This document shows positions 1 to 5,271 of a stretch of 5,271 nt of DNA, piece by piece. The number at the start of each line of letters is the position of its first letter. The stretch's first letter is position 1. A program made the translations under genes and the position numbers. Where the stretch lies: positions 1 through 5,271 of the forward strand of contig CAMLGP010000271.1 in assembly GCA_946479535.1 (NCBI GenBank), given 5' to 3'. This DNA is from an uncultured Bacteroidota bacterium. GTDB lineage: Bacteria > Bacteroidota > Bacteroidia > Chitinophagales > Chitinophagaceae. The notes under the pieces were generated by a model, which did no database searches, was not told the origin of the DNA, and was given only the letters and a program-made list of their open reading frames with translations.

Positions 1-2178
1 TTCGCGCATTGTATAAGGCAATCGCCTGGTACTGTCAACCGGCCGATCAATCTTTTTAATTGTTGCACTGGAAATCCCATTCTGTGAAGCCCACGTGATC
101 GCTTCCTCTGTCAATATCAATACTCCTCCTGCCTGTACCCAACTCTTCAATTTTCCCGCATTCAGATCAGAATAGGTGCCACCAACAAGGATCAAAGTAT
201 TATATCTGTCAAGGTCAGCCCGATTGAATATTGCTGGTTCAAGATGTGTTGCTGGAATATTCATTCGCTGATCCAACAAATGCCATACTTCTCCTGCGTC
301 TGTAGCGTTTACTCCGGCTCCGGTGATCATGGCAATGGAAGGCTTCGTTACAGTTATGAATTTGCTGCTTCCCAGGTCTGTACCTGTCTGCGCATTTCCT
401 GATTGCACACCATATATCTTTATTCCATTTTTTTCGGCTACTGATTTAATAACCTGATACACCTTATCAGAATTTACTGTTTGAAATTTTACCGGCACCA
501 TAATGGTCCCATAATCAAACTTCACAGCGCTTCCACTAATTGCCATTTCAAATGGATTGGTGGCAACTTTTACCAGCAGACCTTCCTGTTGCAATTCATA
601 TAAGGCCCTCGGTGTATAAAACTCATCCCATTCAAACAGGTATGCATACTCGCTTTTCCCCGTCAACTCCCCTTTTGGGAATGAGATCGATTCAAGTTTA
701 TCTCCATAGTTGGCAGTTGGCAGTTCAACCTGCTTATAAGGTAATCCAAACGCCAAAGGCATTGACCAGGAAGTAATATCATAGAATAAGCTGTCCTTAT
801 AATCATGCATGGTTTCAAAGATGGTCCGTATCAAAACCTTTTGGGGTTGATTCAGTCTTACGGCATAAGCTGTTTCACTGTCGAATCCTCCATCTTTCCA
901 TCCTTTGATCTTGTTTACCTCAATCTGGTGCTGTAACAGCATTTGTATAAAATGATACGTCTTTGCCTTATCGCTTTTATCACCAAAAACATAAGCCTGC
1001 CTGCTGGCTGCATCACCTTTTGATATAGCTCCTGCATAAAAATCTCTTTGCCATTGAAGGAATTCTTTTCTCAACACTTTTGCACCTTCCAGTGTTGAGA
1101 GTGTGGTTGTAAACTGGTTCTTAATTGTAAAGGAGAATTTCAAAATACCATTCGTCGTCTCCTGCGCATGACCTCTTGAAGAAGCCTGCTCAAAAAGTAT
1201 TCCAATGGCGCCATTGATATCAGGATAGGTAGATCCTTTGCCATAATAAAAATCATCATAATTTTCTTTGGTAAAATACAATGACCCGATCCTGTCAAGG
1301 AATGCGGCATGAAATTTACCCAGTTTGTCCGTCAATTCCTGGTTCTTTGCCGGGGTTAAAGGGTTCACTCGTGATGGTACACCAGGTTGAAAAAAGAAAC
1401 TGGCATTACTCCCCTGCTCATGATGATCAGTGAGGATATTTGGCTTCCAGCGATGAAACCATCTTAACCGGTTCTGGCTCTCAATATGTACTGCCGGTAA
1501 CCAGTCGCGATTAAGATCAAACCAGTAATGATTGAATCTGCCTCCCGGCCATACTTCGTTAAACTCGCGATCATTGGGATCTGTTACCAGGTTTTTACTT
1601 TTATGCTGATTGGCCCAGGTAGAAAATCGCTGCAATCCATCCGGGTTAAAGGAAGGATCAAACAATATCACGGTATTGTCCAGTAATTCATCAATCTGTT
1701 TTCCCTGCGCAGCAGCCAGGTAATAGGCGCTTAGCAAACTGGCATTTGCACCACTGGATTCATTGCCATGAATGGAATGCCCGATATATACCACAATCGG
1801 CATATTATCGATGTTTAATGATGCTGATGTATTAGGATCAGTCAATTGAATATGCTGCAATCTTATTTCTTCAAGCCGTTGCTGATTCTTTGGAGAGGTA
1901 ATGATCAGCAGCACCTGGGGACGGCCTTCATAAGTAAATCCCATTGTCTCCAACTTGATCCTTTCCGGTGCTGCCGCAGCCAGCGCTTTCATATAATTCA
2001 CAAGCCGGTCATGCGTAACATGCCATTCACCCACCTCATGATAGATAATATCCTTTGGCCTGGGAATGGATGGATTGTAAGTAACACTGTCTGGAAGGTA
2101 ATAGCTCAGGTCCTGAGCGCGACAGACAACAATAAATAAAAAGAGAATGCAGGTGGTAATTACAGGTCTTTTTAGCAT
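1..2178 (-). CDS. Secreted M14-family zinc carboxypeptidase with C-terminal GATase1-like domain (partial, 3' end missing)
   Basis: I translated this frame by hand: 726 codons are open from the ATG at 2178 to the window edge, with no stop or frameshift. Residues 1-21 form a Sec signal peptide (K3-R4, a hydrophobic stretch, then CRA before Q22), so the product is exported. The M14 zinc carboxypeptidase signature is complete: zinc ligands H137 and E140 in HSIHGNES, an NPDG motif at 178-181, DLNRD at 221-225 (the counterpart of Asn-Arg substrate binding in carboxypeptidase A), the third zinc ligand H253 in DHHEQG, and the catalytic glutamate E330 in FEQASSRG. From about residue 610 (SIAMITGAG) the chain resembles a class I glutamine amidotransferase-like fold, but the expected nucleophile-elbow position reads VGGTYS (665-670) with no cysteine, so this domain is probably non-catalytic. 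The family hydrolyses C-terminal residues of peptides; the substrate here is unknown. Relatives with this layout are usually somewhat over 800 residues, so about 100 residues are likely missing. It is transcribed divergently from mnmA. Confidence 0.93.
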   Translation of the reverse strand, partial: MLKRPVITTCILFLFIVVCRAQDLSYYLPDSVTYNPSIPRPKDIIYHEVGEWHVTHDRLVNYMKALAAAAPERIKLETMGFTYEGRPQVLLIITSPKNQQRLEEIRLQHIQLTDPNTSASLNIDNMPIVVYIGHSIHGNESSGANASLLSAYYLAAAQGKQIDELLDNTVILFDPSFNPDGLQRFSTWANQHKSKNLVTDPNDREFNEVWPGGRFNHYWFDLNRDWLPAVHIESQNRLRWFHRWKPNILTDHHEQGSNASFFFQPGVPSRVNPLTPAKNQELTDKLGKFHAAFLDRIGSLYFTKENYDDFYYGKGSTYPDINGAIGILFEQASSRGHAQETTNGILKFSFTIKNQFTTTLSTLEGAKVLRKEFLQWQRDFYAGAISKGDAASRQAYVFGDKSDKAKTYHFIQMLLQHQIEVNKIKGWKDGGFDSETAYAVRLNQPQKVLIRTIFETMHDYKDSLFYDITSWSMPLAFGLPYKQVELPTANYGDKLESISFPKGELTGKSEYAYLFEWDEFYTPRALYELQQEGLLVKVATNPFEMAISGSAVKFDYGTIMVPVKFQTVNSDKVYQVIKSVAEKNGIKIYGVQSGNAQTGTDLGSSKFITVTKPSIAMITGAGVNATDAGEVWHLLDQRMNIPATHLEPAIFNRADLDRYNTLILVGGTYSDLNAGKLKSWVQAGGVLILTEEAITWASQNGISSATIKKIDRPVDSTRRLPYTMRE

Positions 2179-2213
2179 GTGAGTTTGGTTTTCTTATTAT
2201 GCAGTTTGGGTCA

Positions 2214-2221
2214 TGAAGATA
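2214..2221 (-). promoter_or_regulatory. Weak candidate -7 element for the M14 peptidase gene
   Basis: On the minus strand this reads TATCTTCA, matching 6 of 8 positions of the Bacteroidota -7 consensus TAnnTTTG. It lies about 35 bases before the ATG at 2178, which would give a leader of roughly 25-30 nt. I see no well-spaced TTTG -33 element upstream. The leader next to the start is A-rich (AATAAGAAAACC), typical of translation starts in this phylum. The call is tentative. Confidence 0.25.
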
Positions 2222-2248
2222 AGGCCCTCCGGCAAAACTCCTTTACCG

Positions 2249-2281
2249 CCTGTTGATACGGTCCCGCGCCTGTCCAACAGG
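2249..2281. repeat. Inverted repeat in the divergent promoter region (7-bp arms, 19-bp spacer)
   Basis: CCTGTTG at 2249-2255 is repeated as its exact reverse complement CAACAGG at 2275-2281. The right arm falls roughly where the -33 element of the mnmA promoter should lie, and no TTTG is present there. The repeat also sits upstream of the M14 gene on the other strand. A regulator-binding site acting on one or both genes is possible, but two matching 7-mers this close can arise by chance. Confidence 0.35.
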
Positions 2282-2295
2282 TCAATTCATCGTCG

Positions 2296-2303
2296 TATAT
2301 TTG
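2296..2303 (+). promoter_or_regulatory. mnmA promoter, Bacteroidota-type -7 element
   Basis: TATATTTG matches the TAnnTTTG -7 consensus of Bacteroidota primary sigma factor promoters at all eight positions. It ends 24 bases before the mnmA ATG at 2328, implying a short leader of roughly 15-20 nt with no strong Shine-Dalgarno, as is common in this phylum. No clear TTTG -33 element is visible at the usual distance. The position argues against any mnmA start upstream of 2296. Confidence 0.55.
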
Positions 2304-2327
2304 CAGCTTGCAATTTTGAGAATAATT

Positions 2328-3437
2328 ATGAGTCGTAAAGGAAAAGTTCTGGTAGCAATGAGTGGCGGTATCGACAGTACCGTTACTGCCCTGATGCTCA
2401 ATGATGAAGGATATGAAGTGGTGGGGATTACCATGAAAACCTGGGACTATGCCGCCAGCGGAGGCAGCAAGAAAGAGACAGGTTGTTGCAATATTGACAG
2501 CTTTAATGATGCCCGCCAGGCAGCCGTAGAGCACGGTTTTGCTCATTATATCCTTGACATCCGGGAAGAGTTTGGAGATTTCGTTATTGAGAATTTTGTA
2601 GACGAATACATAGCAGGCCGCACTCCCAATCCCTGCGTGCTTTGCAATACCCATATCAAATGGAGGGCTTTATTAAAAAGAGCGGATGCTCTTGGCTGTG
2701 ATTATATCGCAACCGGGCATTATGCCAAGATCCGCCAACATGATAATGATCGCTATGTGATCAGCAAAGCAGTTGATGAAACAAAGGATCAATCCTATGT
2801 ACTCTGGGGATTGCAACAGGATCTTCTGTCAAGGACCTTATTGCCATTGGGAACTTATCGCAAAACAGCCATTCGCCAGATGGCGCTTGATTATGGCTAT
2901 CCTGAACTAGCTAAAAAAAGCGAGAGCTATGAGATCTGTTTTGTCCCGGATAATGATTACCGTGGGTTCCTGAAAAGAAGAGTGGAAGGACTGGAAGAAA
3001 AGGTAGCCGGTGGAAACTTTGTAAACAAAGAAGGTAAAATATTGGGCCAGCATAAAGGCTATCCTTTTTATACCATCGGTCAACGCAAAGGGCTTGACAT
3101 TGCATTTGGTAAACCTGTTTTTGTGACCCGCATTGACCCTAATACCAATACAGTTGTACTGGGTGATGAGGCTGACCTGGAACAGGATGAAATGGTAGTA
3201 GGCAAGCTCAATATGATCAAATACGACAGCATAACTCCCGGCATGGAGGCCACCACCAAGATCCGCTACAAGGATAGCGGCACCCTTTCCAATATTTACC
3301 CCGAAAAAGGGACTATCCGGGTCCGGTTCTACCAAAAAGCCAAGGGCATCGCCCCGGGCCAAAGTGCCGTATTTTATGAGGGGGAAGACGTTATCGGGGG
3401 TGGAATTATTCAGTCTGGAAGGGTCATCACTCCCTGA
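2328..3437 (+). CDS. mnmA: tRNA-specific 2-thiouridylase MnmA (tRNA 2-thiouridine(34) synthase)
   Basis: MnmA uses ATP to adenylate U34 in the anticodon of tRNA-Lys, -Glu and -Gln and then transfers sulfur to make 2-thiouridine, which supports accurate decoding; it is cytoplasmic. The 369-residue product has the usual family length. Visible landmarks are the ATP-binding PP-loop SGGIDST at 12-18, the GCCNID block with C53-C54, NPCVLCN at 101-107 with catalytic C106, ATGHYAKI at 128-135, KDQSYVLW at 153-160, the second catalytic cysteine C204 in YEICFVPDNDYRGFL, the HKGYPFYTIGQRKGL block at 242-256, and a C-terminal beta-barrel ending near GGGII. C103, C106 and C204 form a CxxC+C set. A longer reading from a TTG at 2253 is possible, but the added 25 residues would overlap the promoter and the family starts at MSRKGKVLVAMSGG, so I chose the ATG at 2328. 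The stop is TGA. The last 200 or so bases are more GC-rich than the rest of the gene. It appears to be transcribed from its own promoter, divergently from the M14 gene. Confidence 0.97.
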   Translation: MSRKGKVLVAMSGGIDSTVTALMLNDEGYEVVGITMKTWDYAASGGSKKETGCCNIDSFNDARQAAVEHGFAHYILDIREEFGDFVIENFVDEYIAGRTPNPCVLCNTHIKWRALLKRADALGCDYIATGHYAKIRQHDNDRYVISKAVDETKDQSYVLWGLQQDLLSRTLLPLGTYRKTAIRQMALDYGYPELAKKSESYEICFVPDNDYRGFLKRRVEGLEEKVAGGNFVNKEGKILGQHKGYPFYTIGQRKGLDIAFGKPVFVTRIDPNTNTVVLGDEADLEQDEMVVGKLNMIKYDSITPGMEATTKIRYKDSGTLSNIYPEKGTIRVRFYQKAKGIAPGQSAVFYEGEDVIGGGIIQSGRVITP

Positions 3438-3449
3438 CAATCACTACAA

Positions 3450-3461
3450 TAAAAGCTTTTA
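3450..3461. repeat. Perfect 12-bp palindrome just after mnmA
   Basis: TAAAAGCTTTTA is its own reverse complement and begins 12 bases after the mnmA stop codon. It has little room for a hairpin loop, so it is a weak terminator on its own. It could be a protein-binding site or a chance AT-rich palindrome. Confidence 0.3.
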
Positions 3462-3478
3462 CGGAGCGTTTACATTCA

Positions 3479-3500
3479 GGGCTATGAAACCCCGTTTTTT
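3479..3500 (+). terminator. Weak candidate terminator downstream of mnmA
   Basis: GGG at 3479-3481 can pair with CCC within 3490-3493 across an 8-base loop, followed by G and six T (3495-3500). The stem is only three base pairs, so this is a marginal intrinsic terminator; the T tract is its best support. If it works it would separate mnmA from the lipoprotein gene. The rest of the 161-bp gap holds nothing else I can support. Confidence 0.25.
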
Positions 3501-3598
3501 GTTAGTAGCTTAGGATATGGATATAGGCAGCTAATCGCTTGTGTACTATGTCTTTAAACCCGAACCCTTTGTATCCTGGAATTAACTGCAAACCACTT

Positions 3599-4363
3599 AT
3601 GAAACAATTTTCTCTCATCCGGCTGGTCATAATTTCTTCCCTTGTGTGCAGCCTCCTTTCCTGTACTTCCAAAAAAGAAGAATTTTTATCCGAGCCGCTT
3701 TCCACCTACCTGCCACTCCAAAAAGGAAAATTTATTACTTACCGGGTAGATTCATTAGTGTTTGTGGATTTCCAACGTATTCCTGAAATTCACAGTTACC
3801 AGTTTAAGCATCTGGTGGATGATAGTATGACCGATAATCTGGGCCGTCCAACATGGAGGATCTATACCTATATCCGTGATTCAGCAGGTACCCAGGACTG
3901 GACCCCCAGTTCCACTTATTTTATCACACCATCAAATGATCAGATTGAAGTAGTAGAAAATAATCTCCGCACCATCAAGCTTCATCTTCCTGTAAAGGAA
4001 GGATTCAGTTGGTATGGCAACCGCTACTACCCCACTGATGCATACGAGCCCTATGGTTTCACATTCAGCAATGATAACAACATAAAGAACTGGGAATTCA
4101 CTTATGATAATTATGGGAGTTTCTCCACCAATGGACAAACCTATAATGATGTCTATACTGTTGAAGAAGCAGATATTGCAGATAATATTCCCATTATATC
4201 TCCCAATGTGTTTGGAACGCGCACCCGGTCAGTTGATCGTTATCAAAAAGGGATTGGGCTTGTATTTAGAGATTATACATTATGGGAATATCAGCCTAAT
4301 CCAAACGGTAATCCGTTCTATGTTGGATGGGGCATGACCATGTGGATGATTGATCATAATTGA
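3599..4363 (+). CDS. Uncharacterised lipoprotein, probably outer-membrane anchored
   Basis: The 254-residue product begins with a lipoprotein signal peptide: MKQF, R8, a hydrophobic stretch, then the lipobox LLSC with C22 as the lipidated residue, followed by a Ser/Lys/Glu-rich linker (TSKKEE). The frame extends upstream (TTG 3539, ATG 3548), but those starts would put about 17-20 polar residues before the signal peptide, so the ATG at 3599 is preferred. The mature part is rich in aromatic residues and beta-strand patterns. It contains YLPLQKGKFITYRV at 37-50 and DRYQKGIGLVFRDY at 213-226; these resemble the 'PL..G..W.Y' opening and 'Y..G.GLV' ending I associate with many Bacteroidota surface lipoproteins of unknown role. 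I recognise no enzyme motif. It ends with tandem stops TGA-TAA. The S8 peptidase gene follows after 71 bp on the same strand, so co-transcription and a shared extracytoplasmic role are possible but unproven. Confidence 0.85.
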   Translation: MKQFSLIRLVIISSLVCSLLSCTSKKEEFLSEPLSTYLPLQKGKFITYRVDSLVFVDFQRIPEIHSYQFKHLVDDSMTDNLGRPTWRIYTYIRDSAGTQDWTPSSTYFITPSNDQIEVVENNLRTIKLHLPVKEGFSWYGNRYYPTDAYEPYGFTFSNDNNIKNWEFTYDNYGSFSTNGQTYNDVYTVEEADIADNIPIISPNVFGTRTRSVDRYQKGIGLVFRDYTLWEYQPNPNGNPFYVGWGMTMWMIDHN

Positions 4364-4384
4364 TAATTTTTATCAGGATGAACC

Positions 4385-4405
4385 GGAGCATTCAAGCGTA
4401 GCTCC
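4385..4405 (+). other. Small hairpin between the lipoprotein and S8 peptidase genes
   Basis: GGAGC (4385-4389) and GCTCC (4401-4405) can form a 5-bp GC-rich stem with an 11-base loop. No T tract follows; the downstream sequence is ATCTGGC and then seven A. It is therefore not a classical intrinsic terminator on the plus strand. It could slow the transcript or modulate expression of the downstream gene, or be chance. I see no TAnnTTTG promoter with good spacing in this 71-bp gap, which mildly favours transcription through from the lipoprotein gene. Confidence 0.3.
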
Positions 4406-4434
4406 ATCTGGCTAAAAAAATTATAGATAAACAG

Positions 4435-5115
4435 ATGAAACATGTAATTATTTTCTTCTCACTCTGTTTGTATTTCATCTCGGCACATTCACAAAATCCC
4501 AGGTACATTGTTTTTTTCAAACATAAAGGCGCTACCAGTTTTACCATTTCCAATCCGGGCGCCTATCTATCCCAACGGGCTATAGACCGCCGCACCCGTT
4601 ATTCAATTACAATTGACAGTGCCGACCTTCCCGTTCCTGCTAGTTATCTATCACAGATAGCTGCAGTTCCCAATGTAACGGTGTTGAATAAATCCAAATG
4701 GCTGAATGCAATCACTATACAGACTACCGATGCGAATGCTATCACAACCATCAATGCAATGCCATTTGTAAAGAGCACATCTTCCATTGCACTAAGAACA
4801 GCCTCTTCACCAGCTAAAATAATAACAGAACAAGTCCAGGACAATCCAGTATCAGCTAATAAACCGCAGGGAAATCAGGCTGATTTTTTTAAGTATGGTA
4901 CTGGTTCATTTAATGAGATCCATTTGCACAAAGGAGAATTCCTGCATAATATCGGCTTGCGTGGACAGGGAATGCAGATTGCCATACTGGATGGTGGATT
5001 TTTGAATTATAACACTCTTGATGCAATGGATAGCATTATCGCGAATGGACAGGTATTAAGCACCTGGGATTTCGTAAACCGCGATCCCAGTGTGGTAGAA
5101 GATGATCCGCATTGA
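4435..5115 (+). CDS. Subtilisin-like S8 serine peptidase, N-terminal part ending at a premature TGA
   Basis: This 226-residue reading frame is the front of a secreted S8 family serine peptidase. Residues 1-19 form a Sec signal peptide (MKHV, hydrophobic core, SAHS before Q20). Residues of about 23-120 (from RYIVFFKHK through the AVPNVTVLNKSKWLNAI region) look like an inhibitor-type propeptide, which in this family assists folding and is removed on maturation. The catalytic domain starts near residue 155; D186 in QIAILDGGF is the expected catalytic aspartate and H226, the last residue, the expected catalytic histidine in DDPH. The frame then meets TGA exactly where the conserved glycine of the HG motif belongs. 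The serine of the triad would lie far downstream, so a product ending here cannot be an active peptidase. Intact relatives are usually several hundred residues longer, often with a C-terminal sorting domain. The start at 4435 is supported by the signal peptide and an A-rich leader. The lipoprotein gene lies 71 bp upstream on the same strand. Confidence 0.85.
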   Translation: MKHVIIFFSLCLYFISAHSQNPRYIVFFKHKGATSFTISNPGAYLSQRAIDRRTRYSITIDSADLPVPASYLSQIAAVPNVTVLNKSKWLNAITIQTTDANAITTINAMPFVKSTSSIALRTASSPAKIITEQVQDNPVSANKPQGNQADFFKYGTGSFNEIHLHKGEFLHNIGLRGQGMQIAILDGGFLNYNTLDAMDSIIANGQVLSTWDFVNRDPSVVEDDPH

Positions 5116-5271
5116 ATGCAATGCCTTTCCACAATAGCAGCTAATATTCCCGGCAGCTTTGTTGGAAAAGCTCCAAAAGCTTCTTTTCATTTATACAGAA
5201 CGGAGGATATTACTGAATATCCCATTGAAACTTTCAATTGGGTTTGTGGTGCAGAAAAAGCAGATAGTACT
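5116..5271 (+). pseudogene. In-frame continuation of the S8 peptidase gene after the TGA (partial, runs off the right edge)
   Basis: The same frame as the upstream S8 coding region stays open for 52 codons after the TGA, to the last base. It reads MQCLSTIAANIPGSF, then VGKAPKASFHLYRTEDI and FNWVCGAEKADST. This is what follows the catalytic histidine in S8 peptidases of this type: the helix after HG, a G-x-A-P-x-A strand, and the next helix carrying an E-x-A-D motif. The preserved frame and sequence show that a single-base change, not a frameshift or deletion, interrupts the gene. An ATG immediately follows the TGA (TGAATG), so translation might restart, but that product would lack a signal peptide, Asp and His. 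The catalytic serine region lies outside the window, so further damage cannot be judged. Confidence 0.75.

Noticed and set aside
1846..2139. 97-codon plus-strand open frame opposite the M14 gene
   Set aside because: It lies antisense to the signal-proximal part of a clearly coding M14 gene and has no protein features of its own. The same applies to the frame at 540-776.
2253..2327. Extended mnmA start at TTG 2253 (25 extra residues)
   Set aside because: The extension would span the perfect -7 element at 2296-2303, and the added residues do not resemble an MnmA N-terminus.
2211..2654. 147-codon minus-strand open frame antisense to the start of mnmA
   Set aside because: It overlaps the conserved mnmA coding sequence and the promoter region, and its translation shows no family features; it is a shadow frame.
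2907..3440. 177-codon minus-strand open frame antisense to the 3' half of mnmA
   Set aside because: It is fully antisense to conserved MnmA sequence with no recognisable domain; it is a shadow frame.
3484..3513. Nine-codon ORF starting MKPRFL in the mnmA-lipoprotein gap
   Set aside because: It looks like the beginning of a signal peptide but stops after nine codons and has no continuing frame or ribosome-binding context; it is most likely chance.
3539..3598. Upstream starts (TTG 3539, ATG 3548) for the lipoprotein
   Set aside because: They would bury the lipoprotein signal peptide 17-20 residues inside the protein; the ATG at 3599 places it at the N-terminus.
5113..5115. Recoding of UGA as glycine (as in Gracilibacteria/SR1) to explain the TGA in the S8 gene
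   Set aside because: TGA lies exactly at a Gly site, and the TGA stops of mnmA and the lipoprotein are each followed soon by in-frame TAA, so I considered it. However, 726 codons of the M14 gene, 369 of mnmA and 254 of the lipoprotein contain no internal TGA and all their glycines use GGN. MnmA also ends at its normal family length at TGA, and the gene content is Bacteroidota.
5113..5160. Selenocysteine insertion at the S8 TGA
   Set aside because: I see no convincing SECIS-like hairpin just downstream, only a 4-bp AGCT/AGCT possibility. The position is normally glycine, not cysteine.

Overview
The window looks like an ordinary chromosomal segment from a member of the Bacteroidota, most likely Chitinophagaceae or a close relative. 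The reasons are moderate GC content, secretion signals ending in A-Q or S-Q, a TAnnTTTG-type -7 promoter element ahead of mnmA, A-rich leaders instead of strong Shine-Dalgarno sites, and protein families typical of that group. The placement is inferred from style and gene content, not from a search.

Layout. Positions 1-2178 (minus strand) hold the first 726 codons of a large secreted M14-family zinc carboxypeptidase with a C-terminal glutamine-amidotransferase-like domain; the gene runs off the left edge. A 149-bp divergent intergenic region (2179-2327) carries the mnmA promoter and a 7-bp inverted repeat. Positions 2328-3437 (plus) encode a complete MnmA, the tRNA 2-thiouridine synthase. After a 161-bp gap come a 254-residue lipoprotein of unknown function (3599-4363, plus) and then, 71 bp further on, a secreted subtilisin-like (S8) serine peptidase that starts at 4435 and runs to the right edge.

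The most notable feature is in the S8 gene. Its frame is open to the last base of the window except for one TGA at 5113-5115. That codon sits where the invariant glycine after the catalytic histidine (the HG motif) belongs. The 52 codons after the TGA remain in frame and still read as S8 sequence. The simplest reading is a recent GGA-to-TGA nonsense mutation or a base-call error. UGA recoding is unlikely because every other glycine I read in the window uses a GGN codon.

Functionally, a housekeeping tRNA-modification gene lies between cell-envelope or secreted protein genes: a metallopeptidase transcribed away from it, and a lipoprotein plus subtilase pair downstream that could be co-transcribed. 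I found no RNA gene, CRISPR array, insertion sequence or phage gene, and no convincing new system.
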